From Sporosarcina sp. (lineage in GTDB: Bacteria; Bacillota; Bacilli; Bacillales_A; Planococcaceae): 64,000 bases of DNA. Both the position numbers and the translations under genes were made by a program. The notes below the pieces were generated by a model. The model saw only the letters and a list, made by a program, of their open reading frames with translations, had not been told where the DNA came from and searched no databases. Each line of letters opens with the position of its first letter. The first letter of the stretch is position 1. Below are positions 44,363-54,913 of the stretch, one piece after another. The stretch lies in NCBI GenBank assembly GCA_029263895.1, contig JARIDO010000002.1:18941-82940 (forward strand), given 5' to 3'.

Positions 44363-46345
44363 ATGGTCCAGACATTTAATTTGCAAGCACCCTATACACC
44401 ACAGGGTGACCAACCAGTGGCAATCACAAAGTTATTGGAAGGTCTTAATAGGGGTGAAAAGCATCAAACATTATTAGGAGCAACCGGGACAGGGAAAACG
44501 TTTTCGGTTTCTAATGTTGTGAAAGAAATCAATAAGCCGACACTTGTTATTGCACACAACAAAACACTTGCTGGTCAATTATATAGTGAATTCAAAGAGT
44601 TCTTTCCGGATAATGCAGTAGAGTACTTTGTTAGTTTCTACGATTATTATCAGCCGGAAGCTTACGTGCCGCAAACGGACACGTATATTGAAAAAGATTC
44701 AAGTATTAACGAAGAAATCGATAAGTTAAGACACTCGGCTACGTCATCTTTATTTGAACGAAACGATGTGCTAATTGTCGCGTCGGTTTCATGTATATAT
44801 GGTTTAGGTTCTCCTGAAGAGTATGGTTCACACGTTGTCTCACTTCGAACAGGGATGGAAATGGGCCGCAATGAATTGCTGCGTCGATTTGTAGACGTCC
44901 AATACGAACGTAATGATGTGAACTTCACGCGTGGTTCATTTCGAGTGAGAGGGGATGTTGTTGAAATCATTCCTGCATCTCGTGATGAACGCTGTATTCG
45001 CATTGAATTTTTTGGTGATGAAATCGAGAGAATGCGTGAAGTGGATTCACTTACTGGAGAAATACTTGGAGAACGTGAACATGTTGCGATATTTCCTGCT
45101 TCCCACTTCGTTACAGGTGAAGAGAAGATGGTTAAAGCAATCGAAAATATAGAAATAGAACTTGAAGAGCGATTGAAAGATTTACGCGGGCAAGACAAAT
45201 TGCTCGAAGCGCAAAGGCTTGAACAACGGACGAGATATGATCTTGAAATGATGCGTGAGATGGGTTTTTGTTCTGGAATTGAAAACTACTCTCGTCATTT
45301 AACGCTACGCCCTCCAGGTGCTACGCCATATACATTGTTGGATTATTTTCCTGATGACTTCCTAATTGTAGTAGATGAAAGTCATGTTTCTTTACCTCAA
45401 ATACGTGGCATGTATAACGGAGACCAGGCTCGCAAGAACGTTCTTGTTGAACATGGTTTTCGTTTACCGTCAGCACTGGATAATCGTCCGCTTATGTTTT
45501 CAGAATTTGAACAGCATGTCAAACAGGCGATCTACGTATCGGCTACGCCAGGGCCATATGAAATTGAACACACGCCTGAAATGATTGAACAAATTATACG
45601 TCCGACAGGTTTAGTCGATCCGACCATCGATATTCGCCCAATTACAGGTCAAATCGATGATCTAATATTTGAAATAAATGAGCGTACGAAACGCAACGAA
45701 CGTGTTCTTATAACGACGTTGACGAAAAAAATGTCTGAAGACTTAACGGACTATTTAAAAGACATCGGTATTAAAGTGCAATATTTGCACTCGGAAGTAA
45801 AAACATTAGAACGAATAGAAATTATCCGAGAGTTAAGACTCGGTATTCATGATGTATTAATCGGCATCAACTTGCTACGTGAAGGGATTGATATCCCTGA
45901 GGTTTCTCTTGTTGCTATTTTAGATGCCGATAAAGAAGGTTTTTTACGTTCAGAACGTGCACTCATCCAAACCATTGGTCGTGCAGCGCGAAACTCGAAT
46001 GGACATGTCATCATGTACGCCGATCGAATGACAGATTCCATGACGAAAGCGATTGATGAAACAACACGTCGTCGTGATATTCAAATTGCTTACAATGAAG
46101 AGCACGGCATCACACCAACGACTATTAACAAAGAAATCCGCGATGTCATTCGTGCAACTCAATCAGCGGACGAAGCTGTTTCTTATATTGAAAAAGTAAC
46201 GCAAGGTAAGAAGTTAACAAAAGACGAAAAGGAAACGTTGCTGCTGACACTCGAGAAAGAGATGAAAGATGCTGCGAAAGCGCTGGACTTCGAACGTGCT
46301 GCTGAGCTACGAGATACCATTTTGGAATTGAAGCTAGAAGGGTGA
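44363..46345 (+). CDS. uvrB: Excinuclease ABC subunit B
   Basis: 660 residues (B. subtilis 661). Nucleotide excision repair helicase-like damage verifier: Walker [10 protein letters not shown], beta-hairpin region [13 protein letters not shown], helicase motifs [10 protein letters not shown] and [15 protein letters not shown], and a C-terminal UVR domain ([19 protein letters not shown]) that contacts UvrC. ATG 44363 follows GGAGGG. First gene of uvrBA, under a candidate LexA box. Confidence 0.97.
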   Translation: MVQTFNLQAPYTPQGDQPVAITKLLEGLNRGEKHQTLLGATGTGKTFSVSNVVKEINKPTLVIAHNKTLAGQLYSEFKEFFPDNAVEYFVSFYDYYQPEAYVPQTDTYIEKDSSINEEIDKLRHSATSSLFERNDVLIVASVSCIYGLGSPEEYGSHVVSLRTGMEMGRNELLRRFVDVQYERNDVNFTRGSFRVRGDVVEIIPASRDERCIRIEFFGDEIERMREVDSLTGEILGEREHVAIFPASHFVTGEEKMVKAIENIEIELEERLKDLRGQDKLLEAQRLEQRTRYDLEMMREMGFCSGIENYSRHLTLRPPGATPYTLLDYFPDDFLIVVDESHVSLPQIRGMYNGDQARKNVLVEHGFRLPSALDNRPLMFSEFEQHVKQAIYVSATPGPYEIEHTPEMIEQIIRPTGLVDPTIDIRPITGQIDDLIFEINERTKRNERVLITTLTKKMSEDLTDYLKDIGIKVQYLHSEVKTLERIEIIRELRLGIHDVLIGINLLREGIDIPEVSLVAILDADKEGFLRSERALIQTIGRAARNSNGHVIMYADRMTDSMTKAIDETTRRRDIQIAYNEEHGITPTTINKEIRDVIRATQSADEAVSYIEKVTQGKKLTKDEKETLLLTLEKEMKDAAKALDFERAAELRDTILELKLEG

Positions 46346-46351
46346 GGAATT

Positions 46352-49225
46352 ATGAAAAATACCGAAATCGTTATTCAAGGTGCTCGCGCACATAACTTGA
46401 AAAATATAGATGTTAATATACCACGTGACCAGCTTGTAGTGATGACAGGATTATCAGGTTCAGGAAAATCATCACTTGCGTTTGATACGATTTATGCTGA
46501 AGGGCAAAGAAGATATGTTGAATCATTATCTGCTTATGCCAGACAGTTTCTAGGTCAAATGGACAAGCCTGATGTCGATGTCATCGAAGGTTTATCACCT
46601 GCGATTTCAATTGACCAAAAAACGACAAGTCGTAATCCGCGTTCAACGGTAGGAACTGTCACAGAAATCTATGATTACTTGAGGTTGCTGTATGCGCGTG
46701 TAGGGAAACCGATTTGCCCTGTTCACGGCACGGAAATATCTTCTCAAACAATTGAACAAATGGTAGATCGCATTATGCAACTTCCAGAAAAGTCACGTAT
46801 TCAAGTATTAGCCCCCATTGTCTCAGGACGTAAAGGAACGCACGTCAAATTGATTGAAGATATAAAAAAACAAGGCTATGTGCGTATCCGTGTGAATGGT
46901 GAAATCATTGACCTGGATGACAATATTGAATTAAATAAAAACAAAAAACACAATATAGAAGTCGTAATTGACCGTATCGTTATTAAAGAAGACGTGGCGC
47001 CACGTTTGAGCGACTCGCTTGAATCAGCATTACGTCTTGCTGAAGGCACTGTGTTAGTGGATGTTATAGATGGCGAGGAATTACTGTTTAGCGAGCATCA
47101 CGCTTGTCCGTTATGCGGATTTTCAATCGGTGAACTTGAGCCACGCATGTTCTCATTTAATAGTCCGTTTGGTGCTTGTCCTGAATGTGATGGCTTGGGC
47201 ACAAAGCTTGAAGTAGACCCTGAACTCGTTATTCCGGATATGACTTTATCGTTAAAGAACAATGCAGTCGCAGCTTGGGCGCCAACGAGTTCACAATATT
47301 ACCCTGAGTTACTAAAAGCGGTTGCCAAACATTTCGGCATATCTATGAGTTCACCAGTTAGCAAATTATCCGAGGATGACCTAAATAAGATTCTCTACGG
47401 TTCTACTGATGAGATGATTCGCTTTAAATATACGAATGAATTCGGTGGTACACGGGACAATAATATTTATTTTGAAGGTGTTCTGGCAAATATCGCAAGA
47501 AGATATCGTGAAACATCGTCCGACTACATCCGTGAGCAAATGGAAAAGTATATGGCGCAACGTCCATGTCCGAGTTGTAATGGATATCGTTTAAAAGAAG
47601 AGACATTGGCCGTGAAAGTAGATGGCGTTCATATAGGAAAAGTGACGGAGTTGTCGATTGTTGAGGCAGATGCGTTTTTTAAGAACCTTCATTTATCCGA
47701 AAAAGATGCACAAATCGCGACGTTGATTTTGCGTGAAATTGATGAGCGATTAGGCTTCCTCATTAATGTTGGTTTGGATTATTTAACGTTATCTAGAGCA
47801 GCGGGTACACTTTCGGGTGGCGAAGCACAACGAATTAGACTAGCAACTCAAATAGGATCTCGTTTAACAGGCGTTCTTTATATTTTGGATGAACCATCCA
47901 TTGGTCTTCATCAGCGTGACAATGACCGCTTGATAGAAACACTTAAAGGGATGCGCGACATTGGAAATACACTCATTGTCGTCGAACATGATGAAGACAC
48001 GATGATGGCAGCTGATTATTTAATAGACATTGGACCAGGGGCTGGTGTTGCTGGCGGAGAAATCGTCTCGGCTGGAACGCCTGAAAAAGTAATGAATGAT
48101 TCAAATTCATTAACAGGTCAATATTTAAGCGGTAAAAAGTTCATTCCACTTCCAATCGAAAGACGTAAATCAGATGGCCGGAAAATTAGCATTAAAGGTG
48201 CCAACCAAAACAATTTAAAGAACGTCAAAGTAGATATACCGCTTGGTCAATTCATAGCGGTTACGGGTGTATCGGGTTCTGGTAAAAGTACGTTGATAAA
48301 TGAAGTACTCTACAAGGTGCTTGCACAAAAGTTAAATCGTTCAAAACAGAAACCGGGACAATATAAGACTGTTACTGGCCTTGAAGAATTAGAAAAGGTA
48401 ATCGAAATCGATCAGTCGCCAATTGGTCGAACACCTCGATCCAATCCAGCGACGTATACAGGAATGTTCGATGACGTGCGTGACGTATTTGCCTCTACGA
48501 ATGAAGCGAAAGTACGCGGATATCAAAAAGGACGTTTCAGTTTTAATGTCAAAGGTGGAAGATGTGAAGCATGTCGTGGAGATGGAATTATTAAAATTGA
48601 AATGCACTTCCTTCCCGATGTCTACGTTCCGTGTGAAGTGTGCGATGGCAAAAGATATAACAGAGAAACGCTTGAAGTCACATACAAAGGAAAAAACATT
48701 GCCGATGTGCTAGCAATGACTGTAGAAGATGCTTTAGTTTTCTTTGAAAACATCCCTAAAATCAGTCGCAAACTTCAAACAATCGTTGATGTAGGCTTAG
48801 GCTACATTCAACTTGGACAACCGGCAACGACGCTATCCGGTGGTGAGGCACAACGGGTGAAATTGGCTTCCGAGTTACACAAGCGCTCAAATGGTAAATC
48901 GTTTTATATTTTAGATGAGCCAACGACTGGACTACATGTACATGATATCGAGAAATTGCTAGTTGTTCTGCAACGTCTAGTCGATACAGGTAACACTGTC
49001 CTTGTCATCGAACACAATTTAGATGTTATTAAAACGGTGGACCATATTATTGACTTAGGTCCCGAAGGTGGGGATAAAGGCGGTCAGATCATTGCAACGG
49101 GTACACCTGAAAAAGTGGCAGAGTCGAAAGCTTCCTATACAGGGCACTATTTGAAACCAATTCTAGAACGTGACCGAAAACGAATGGATGCAAAGGTTCT
49201 CAATGCGCAAGACGGAGTAAAATGA
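46352..49225 (+). CDS. uvrA: Excinuclease ABC subunit A
   Basis: 957 residues, two ABC ATPase modules ([14 protein letters not shown] and [15 protein letters not shown]-loops; [12 protein letters not shown] and [12 protein letters not shown] signatures) and zinc modules (CPLC...[12 protein letters not shown]...CEVC). Damage-recognition subunit that loads UvrB. It begins 6 bp after uvrB with GTGAGG as ribosome binding site. Confidence 0.97.
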   Translation: MKNTEIVIQGARAHNLKNIDVNIPRDQLVVMTGLSGSGKSSLAFDTIYAEGQRRYVESLSAYARQFLGQMDKPDVDVIEGLSPAISIDQKTTSRNPRSTVGTVTEIYDYLRLLYARVGKPICPVHGTEISSQTIEQMVDRIMQLPEKSRIQVLAPIVSGRKGTHVKLIEDIKKQGYVRIRVNGEIIDLDDNIELNKNKKHNIEVVIDRIVIKEDVAPRLSDSLESALRLAEGTVLVDVIDGEELLFSEHHACPLCGFSIGELEPRMFSFNSPFGACPECDGLGTKLEVDPELVIPDMTLSLKNNAVAAWAPTSSQYYPELLKAVAKHFGISMSSPVSKLSEDDLNKILYGSTDEMIRFKYTNEFGGTRDNNIYFEGVLANIARRYRETSSDYIREQMEKYMAQRPCPSCNGYRLKEETLAVKVDGVHIGKVTELSIVEADAFFKNLHLSEKDAQIATLILREIDERLGFLINVGLDYLTLSRAAGTLSGGEAQRIRLATQIGSRLTGVLYILDEPSIGLHQRDNDRLIETLKGMRDIGNTLIVVEHDEDTMMAADYLIDIGPGAGVAGGEIVSAGTPEKVMNDSNSLTGQYLSGKKFIPLPIERRKSDGRKISIKGANQNNLKNVKVDIPLGQFIAVTGVSGSGKSTLINEVLYKVLAQKLNRSKQKPGQYKTVTGLEELEKVIEIDQSPIGRTPRSNPATYTGMFDDVRDVFASTNEAKVRGYQKGRFSFNVKGGRCEACRGDGIIKIEMHFLPDVYVPCEVCDGKRYNRETLEVTYKGKNIADVLAMTVEDALVFFENIPKISRKLQTIVDVGLGYIQLGQPATTLSGGEAQRVKLASELHKRSNGKSFYILDEPTTGLHVHDIEKLLVVLQRLVDTGNTVLVIEHNLDVIKTVDHIIDLGPEGGDKGGQIIATGTPEKVAESKASYTGHYLKPILERDRKRMDAKVLNAQDGVK

Positions 49226-49303
49226 AACCTTTTGTAAGTGAGGACGTATATATAACTAGAATGATGGAGAAATCCTAAAACGATGACACTAGGAGGAGTA
49301 ATG

Positions 49304-50473
49304 ATGCAAAGCGAACGGAAACGGATTCTAGCAATGCTTGAAAAAGGAACCATCTCGACTGATGAAGCACTGACACTCTTAGAAAAAGTAAGCGAAACAG
49401 AACAACAAACATTGGATTTTGGTGACGATGATCCGACGACTGGCTCATATCAATCAGACCAAAATAAATATACGGGTTACAATGGACAAACGGGTAAAAA
49501 GGATAAAGAACAGCCTTCAATGGAAGAGTTTTTAGATGATTTACGGACAGACTTTACGAATGTTGGCGATCGTTTCATGCAATTCATGCAAACCGCAGTG
49601 CAAAAGGTAAAATCCTTTGATTTTGAAACGCCTTTTGGCAATGCGGTGGTGTTTCAGCATACTGCTTCAAAACCTAGTAATGAACTGAAAGAAATTATCG
49701 TTGATATCGACAACGGAAAGTTAACAATCCATCCAACCGAAGACAGCACAGTACGAGCTGAATTCACAGTGAAAACGTATCATGCGGAATCAGAAGAAGT
49801 TGCAAAAGCTGAATTTCTAGATAAGCTACTATTCGTCAATGATGATGGGAAACTTAGAATTGCTAGTAATTTAAAAATGGTTCAAGTGAATGTCGAACTG
49901 TTTATTCCTCAAATGACGTATGAGCGTGTATCTGTTCGCTTATTAAATGGCTCATTTAAACTAAAAGGTCTAGCTGTGAACAAAGTTCGTGTGAAAACTG
50001 CAAATGGGAAGATTGAAGTCTCAGAGTTAGTATTCAATGAAGGCGAATTTGAAACAGCAAATGGCTCCATTAATCTGACGGGGTTAACAGGGAATCAGTT
50101 AGAAGCCGAAGCGTTAAACGGTCGCGTTTATATTGATGGCGAATTGGTAAATGTTGAAGCACAATCGTTAAATGGACATGTAGTTGTAACGACAACAGAC
50201 ACGAAAGCTGAAAAAATCGAAGCAAAAACAATGAGCGGCTCAGTTGAAATCTACATTCCATCATCCGTTGCACTGTCAGGAGAAATTGCATCGAACATGG
50301 GACGACTAGACTTGCAACTGAACGACATTAATCGGACGGCTGAACAAGAACAGCTGCTTCACCGTACAATCCGCTTTAAGAAAGATGTGGAAGGCAATAC
50401 AACACCTTTACATGTCTTTGGAGAAGCAAAAACAGGTTCAGTGTTAGTGTGTTACAACGTGGATCATTCATAA
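49304..50473 (+). CDS. yvlB: DUF4097 protein YvlB (cell-envelope stress type)
   Basis: 389 residues. N-terminal SHOCT-like helix (ERKRILAMLEKGTISTDEALTLLEKV), an acidic/polar linker, then a repetitive beta-helix DUF4097 domain (LNGSFKLKGLAV, ANGKIEVSEL, ANGSINLTGL, LNGRVYIDGEL). In B. subtilis yvlABCD responds to envelope stress; here yvlA, yvlC and yvlD are absent. ATG 49304 is preferred over 49301 on RBS spacing (GGAGGAG). Confidence 0.88.
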   Translation: MQSERKRILAMLEKGTISTDEALTLLEKVSETEQQTLDFGDDDPTTGSYQSDQNKYTGYNGQTGKKDKEQPSMEEFLDDLRTDFTNVGDRFMQFMQTAVQKVKSFDFETPFGNAVVFQHTASKPSNELKEIIVDIDNGKLTIHPTEDSTVRAEFTVKTYHAESEEVAKAEFLDKLLFVNDDGKLRIASNLKMVQVNVELFIPQMTYERVSVRLLNGSFKLKGLAVNKVRVKTANGKIEVSELVFNEGEFETANGSINLTGLTGNQLEAEALNGRVYIDGELVNVEAQSLNGHVVVTTTDTKAEKIEAKTMSGSVEIYIPSSVALSGEIASNMGRLDLQLNDINRTAEQEQLLHRTIRFKKDVEGNTTPLHVFGEAKTGSVLVCYNVDHS

Positions 50474-50603
50474 AATAAGAGTGTAAAATATCTGGCGCTA
50501 GTGAAAGAACAGCCCCCTCCCTATAAAAAAGGTGAGAGGGTTGGAAATTCATTAGCGTTATTTTTGTTGTGGATAATCTACATTGGCCCACTTTCGTGAT
50601 GTG

Positions 50604-50796
50604 CGCCCGTAAAACCTCTTCTTACGCCCGTAAAATTGGATTATCGCCCGAAAACATATGTAAAACGCCCGAAAAACCACGCATCCGCCCGAAAGCATCA
50701 AAAATTCGCCCGTAAGTCGCACGCTTCGCCCGAAAACCACCGAAATTCGCCCGTAAACATCAAAAATTCGCCCGTAAAGTCGCACGCTTCGCCCAT
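50604..50796. repeat. GCCCG array 3 (half-unit spacing 20/21 bp)
   Basis: CGCCC cores at 50604, 50625, 50645, 50666, 50686, 50707, 50727, 50748, 50769 and 50790: steps 21, 20, 21, 20, 21, 20, 21, 21, 21. The intervening bases are more diverged than in the other arrays (TAAAACCTCTTCTTA, AAAACATATGTAAAA), so this copy looks older. It fills the gap between yvlB and hprK, where B. subtilis carries yvlC-yvlD. The rest of the 450-bp gap shows only the hprK promoter region. Confidence 0.93.
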
Positions 50797-50922
50797 TGAA
50801 AAAATACTTTCCAAAAGCCTACAACACGGTTTACGCCAATAAGTTAGGCGAAATGATTTCATTTGAGCTATTGCATGTTAAAATAGTGCATAGATAGTTT
50901 AAAGAGAAAAGGGGATGAGGTT

Positions 50923-51873
50923 TTGTCTTACGTAACTGTTGAAGATGTCCAAGATACATTTAGTCTAGAAGTCGTCGTTAGTGGGTCAGAAGGGGAAAGA
51001 CAAATACATACAAGCGATATCTCGCGGCCTGGCCTTGAAATGGCAGGTTTTTTCAATTATTATACTCCGAATCGTGTACAAATTCTTGGGAAACGGGAAT
51101 TGTCCTTCTTTAGAAATTTAACGGATAGCGAACGCGTTGATCGTATGGTGAGATTATGTTCTCAAGAAACGCCAGCTATCATTGTCGCACATGATATGGA
51201 TGTACCAGATGAATTGATTGAAGCAGCTGAAAAAGCACAAGTGCCTGTCATGAAGTCGGATATCGCGACGACTAAATTTGCTGGTATGGTAACGAATTTT
51301 TTAGAAGGAAAACTTGCGCCAATGACTGCGCTACATGGTGTGTTAGTAGACGTCTACGGTATTGGTATTTTAATCACGGGTAAGAGTGGTGTTGGTAAAA
51401 GTGAAACGGCACTGGAATTGGTGAAAAGAGGGCATCGCCTCGTTGCGGATGATCTCGTTGAAATTAGACAAGTTTCCAAAAATGTCCTCATTGGAAATGC
51501 ACCGAAATTATTAGAACATATGCTAGAAATCCGTGGTGTTGGCATTATTGACATGATGACATTGTTCGGGGCGGGTTCTGTAAGAGGCGATAAACGAATC
51601 GTAATCGTCGTTGATTTAGAATTATGGGATCCTGATAAAATGTATGAGCGTCTTGGTTTAGAAGAAGAAAAAGTGAAAATCATTGACTCGGAGTTAACTA
51701 AACTGACTGTGCCTGTTCGACCGGGACGAAATTTATCGGTTATTATTGAAGTAGCTGCGATGGATTATCGGATGAAAATGCTAGGCGTAAATGCTGCCGA
51801 AGAGTTTTCAAAAAAACTAACAGCAGCAATCGAGTTGAAAAAAGAGTATGCAGAAGGTGAGGATAAGGAATGA
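50923..51873 (+). CDS. hprK: HPr kinase/phosphorylase
   Basis: 316 residues. Phosphorylates HPr and Crh on Ser46 in response to glycolytic intermediates and reverses it, driving CcpA-dependent catabolite repression. H139, P-loop GKSGVGKS (153-160) and the family signature [15 protein letters not shown] are present. TTG start with AAAAGGGGATGAGG upstream. First gene of hprK-lgt-yvoD-ppaX-yvoF, each overlapping the next. Confidence 0.97.
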   Translation: MSYVTVEDVQDTFSLEVVVSGSEGERQIHTSDISRPGLEMAGFFNYYTPNRVQILGKRELSFFRNLTDSERVDRMVRLCSQETPAIIVAHDMDVPDELIEAAEKAQVPVMKSDIATTKFAGMVTNFLEGKLAPMTALHGVLVDVYGIGILITGKSGVGKSETALELVKRGHRLVADDLVEIRQVSKNVLIGNAPKLLEHMLEIRGVGIIDMMTLFGAGSVRGDKRIVIVVDLELWDPDKMYERLGLEEEKVKIIDSELTKLTVPVRPGRNLSVIIEVAAMDYRMKMLGVNAAEEFSKKLTAAIELKKEYAEGEDKE

Positions 51874-52682
51874 CTTTTGATATTTTAGCAATCAACCCTG
51901 TAGCATTTTCATTAGGACCCCTACCTGTTAGATGGTATGGCATCCTAATTGCATTAGGAATTGTTTTAGCATTTATTGTCGTACAAAAAGAAATGGTGAA
52001 ACGAGGCGTTCATCCGGATTTTTTAACGGACTTACTCATATGGGCTGTTCCCATCTCCATTATTTCTGCTCGCATCTATTATGTTGCTTTTTCATGGGAA
52101 GATTATAAAGATAACCCGATTACCGTATTTGAAATTTGGAATGGCGGAATTGCCATTCACGGAGCACTCATTGGTGCTTTCTTAACAACGTATTTTTATA
52201 CGAAACGTCGAGGAATGTCATTTTGGAAAGTAGTGGACATTGGGGCACCTGGTTTACTCATCGGACAAATTATCGGACGCTGGGGAAACTTTATGAATCA
52301 GGAAGCACATGGCGGGGCTGTATCCGATACGTTTTTACAAAACACGATCATCCCTGATTGGATTATGAACCAAATGACGATTGAAGGGGTCACGTATCAT
52401 CCTACATTTTTATATGAATCCGCATGGAATGTTGTTGGATTAATCATTATTATATTGTTACGTAAAGTTCGTTTGAAGCGTGGAGAAATGTTCTTATTCT
52501 ATCTAGTATGGTATTCAATCGGTCGGTTCTTTATTGAAGGTATGCGAACAGACAGCTTATATGTAATTGGAGAATTACGTGCAGCGCAATTAGTTTCTGT
52601 GGCGACTGTCATCATCGGAATAGCTATTTTTGTCGTAAGACGTTATATCTTAAAATTGAAAGTAACTTATCAAGATGAATAA
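51870..52682 (+). CDS. lgt: Prolipoprotein diacylglyceryl transferase
   Basis: 270 residues, about seven membrane helices. Attaches diacylglycerol to the lipobox Cys of prolipoproteins such as PrsA. Signature [13 protein letters not shown] and [13 protein letters not shown] are present. ATG 51870 overlaps the hprK stop (ATGA). Confidence 0.96.
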   Translation: MTFDILAINPVAFSLGPLPVRWYGILIALGIVLAFIVVQKEMVKRGVHPDFLTDLLIWAVPISIISARIYYVAFSWEDYKDNPITVFEIWNGGIAIHGALIGAFLTTYFYTKRRGMSFWKVVDIGAPGLLIGQIIGRWGNFMNQEAHGGAVSDTFLQNTIIPDWIMNQMTIEGVTYHPTFLYESAWNVVGLIIIILLRKVRLKRGEMFLFYLVWYSIGRFFIEGMRTDSLYVIGELRAAQLVSVATVIIGIAIFVVRRYILKLKVTYQDE

Positions 52683-53643
52683 ACAAAGTTTAAGGGAAAT
52701 GAAGACGTTTCAAAATGGAATAAAAGCGGGTCTGACAACAACGTGGACACTTGGGAAAATCATTTTCCCAATTACGATTTTAGTCGTTATTTTGCAACAC
52801 ACACCCATCCTCCCGTGGATTGTGAAACTCATTTCTCCAATAATGGGCTTGTTTGGTTTAAGTGGTGAAGCTGCAATTCCAATCGTCTTAGGGAATGCGT
52901 TGAATTTATATGCAGGAATTGCTGGTATTTTATCATTAGAGTTGTCGGTAAAAGAAGTGTTCATCATAGCCGTTATGTTATCGTTTTCTCATAATATATT
53001 TATTGAGACAGGTGTGGCACTGAAGGTTGGTGTGAAGTTGTGGATTGTTCTCCTCGTACGTTTTGGGCTTGCTGCGATGTCGGCAATCATCATCAACGTG
53101 CTATGGAAAGGTGGCACTGAAACAGCAAAGTATGGGATGACACCTGCGCTTGAAAGCATACCTGACGGTTGGTTAGAAATTGTGCTGCTCGGTGTTCAAA
53201 AAGCTTCTTTCGGTGTACTACAACTTGCAATGATTGTTATTCCTTTAATGTTGCTCGTGCAACTGTTAAAAGATCGAAATTACTTACAAGCCTTTTCTGA
53301 AAAGCTTGCACCCTTTACAAAAGTGATTGGTGTACAACCAAATGCATCGATGACACTTGTTGCAGGTTTAGTCGTAGGGCTTGCATATGGTGCGGGCATT
53401 ATGATTCAAGCGGTTCGAGAAGACGGCGTTAGTAAAAAGGATGCAACGTTAGCTTTTATCTTTTTAGTAGCATGTCATGCTGTTATTGAAGATACATTGC
53501 TTTTTGTACCTTTAGGAATACCGGTAATTCCGATACTCATCATCCGACTAGTTACCGCTTTTGTATTAACGATTATTGTCGCTTTCGTTTGGAGGCGATC
53601 TGATGAAAAGAAAGAGAAGGAGGTGCCCATCAACTATGGGTAA
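52675..53643 (+). CDS. yvoD: Nucleoside-recognition domain membrane protein YvoD
   Basis: 322 residues with two Gate/nucleoside-recognition membrane repeats (IPIVLGNALNLYAGIAGILS and TLVAGLVVGLAYGAGIMIQ). Transport substrate unknown. It overlaps lgt by 8 bp and ppaX by 8 bp, inside the conserved hprK operon. Confidence 0.88.
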   Translation: MNKQSLREMKTFQNGIKAGLTTTWTLGKIIFPITILVVILQHTPILPWIVKLISPIMGLFGLSGEAAIPIVLGNALNLYAGIAGILSLELSVKEVFIIAVMLSFSHNIFIETGVALKVGVKLWIVLLVRFGLAAMSAIIINVLWKGGTETAKYGMTPALESIPDGWLEIVLLGVQKASFGVLQLAMIVIPLMLLVQLLKDRNYLQAFSEKLAPFTKVIGVQPNASMTLVAGLVVGLAYGAGIMIQAVREDGVSKKDATLAFIFLVACHAVIEDTLLFVPLGIPVIPILIIRLVTAFVLTIIVAFVWRRSDEKKEKEVPINYG

Positions 53644-54289
53644 ATCAATCCAGGCATTATTATTCGATTTTGATGGAACATTACTAGATACAAACGAGTT
53701 GATTATACAAACGTTTCAAACGGTTTTAAATGAACATTATCCAGGGAAATATGAACGTGTGGATATCTTGCCGTTTCTAGGGCCAACGCTCGTTGAAATA
53801 TTTAATGCAATAGATCCAGCTAAAACGGATCAATTAATAAAAGAATATAGAGAGTGGAATAGCATGCGTCATGACGAACTTGTAAGTGAGTTTGACGGGG
53901 TGTCTGAGACGTTAAAGTTGTTGAAAGCAACGGGTGTTAAAATGGCTATCGTATCCACGAAGAAAAACGATATTTTATTGCGAGGAATTGACGTTCTTGA
54001 TGTTGACGGGATTTTTGACGTGATCGTAGGAATGGACGATGTTGTCCATGCGAAGCCGCATCCAGAACCGATTCTATTGGCGTTAAAGAAACTTGGTGTT
54101 GAAAAAGAACACGCATTGATGATTGGCGACAATTCACACGATATTGAAGGTGGACAAAATGCAGGTGTTGCTACGGCTGGAGTTGCATGGTCTGCAAAAG
54201 GTGAAGCATTCCTACAGTCCTTTAACCCAGACTATATGTTGCATCATATATCTGATTTATTACCGCTCGTAAGAGGAGAAGAAATTTGA
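53636..54289 (+). CDS. ppaX: Pyrophosphatase PpaX
   Basis: 217 residues, HAD superfamily: motif I DFDGTLLDT, motif II IVSTKK, motif III/IV KPHPEPI and MIGDNSHDIEGG. Hydrolyses the pyrophosphate produced when HprK dephosphorylates P-Ser-HPr, hence the operon. ATG 53636 is chosen (AAGGAGGTG upstream), giving the B. subtilis length. Confidence 0.94.
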   Translation: MGKSIQALLFDFDGTLLDTNELIIQTFQTVLNEHYPGKYERVDILPFLGPTLVEIFNAIDPAKTDQLIKEYREWNSMRHDELVSEFDGVSETLKLLKATGVKMAIVSTKKNDILLRGIDVLDVDGIFDVIVGMDDVVHAKPHPEPILLALKKLGVEKEHALMIGDNSHDIEGGQNAGVATAGVAWSAKGEAFLQSFNPDYMLHHISDLLPLVRGEEI

Positions 54290-54810
54290 GACGAACAGAA
54301 CGCTATCCTGCTAAAGGGGACGCGAACTCGCTATGGCATATTTATCAGACAGTATCTTTTTTCAAAGTGGCGAAAAACTTCGTCATCATTCAATTGGCTA
54401 GATACACCGCATTCATTTCAGTTAAGAACTTTTTATATCGGACGTTTTTAAAAATGGAAGTTGGGAAAAAAACATCATTTGCATTAATGGTGATGCCGGA
54501 TGTTATGTTTCCGGAGCGCATTAAAGTAGGCGATAACTCCATTATCGGTTTTAACACAACGATTTTAGCACATGAATATTTAATTGATGAATATCGAATT
54601 GGCGATGTTACGATTGGCAAGAATGTGTTAATCGGTGCGAATACAACAATTCTTCCTGGAGTAGAAATTGGTGATGGTGCAGTCATATCAGCAGCCACAC
54701 TTGTCAATCGGGATATTCCGCCTGGCGTTTTTGCGGGAGGAAATCCAGTGAAAATCATTTACACTTCGGAAGAGATGCTTGCTAGAAAACAACGTTTAAC
54801 GGAACATTAG
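54286..54810 (+). CDS. yvoF: Hexapeptide-repeat acyltransferase YvoF
   Basis: 174 residues with left-handed beta-helix hexapeptide repeats (IGFNTTILA, IGKNVLIGANTTILPGVEIGDGAVISAATLV) and the VFAGGNPVKII end. O-acetyltransferase family; acceptor unknown. TTG start overlaps the ppaX stop. Last gene before a terminator. Confidence 0.9.
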   Translation: MRRTERYPAKGDANSLWHIYQTVSFFKVAKNFVIIQLARYTAFISVKNFLYRTFLKMEVGKKTSFALMVMPDVMFPERIKVGDNSIIGFNTTILAHEYLIDEYRIGDVTIGKNVLIGANTTILPGVEIGDGAVISAATLVNRDIPPGVFAGGNPVKIIYTSEEMLARKQRLTEH

Positions 54811-54867
54811 AAATTAGAAAACAAAAATTGACGACATAAGTTATGGTATAATGGGCATTAATACGAG

Positions 54868-54900
54868 AAGGAACGTCTTGTACGTTCCTTTTTATTTTTT
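54868..54900 (+). terminator. Terminator of the hprK operon
   Basis: AAGGAACGT / ACGTTCCTT stem with TTTTTATTTTTT. It lies 14 bp before the TPR gene, so read-through is possible. Confidence 0.88.
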
Positions 54901-54913
54901 CGGGGGAATATGA

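Noticed and set aside
44662..45198. 178-codon frame antisense to uvrB
   Set aside because: Ser/Arg-rich composition typical of the complement of a coding strand; uvrB is certain.
54841..54900. TTGACG...TATAAT promoter before the terminator upstream of yvcD
   Set aside because: The spacer is only 13 bp, too short for sigma-A, and the terminator would end the transcript at once. The TATAAT match may be chance.
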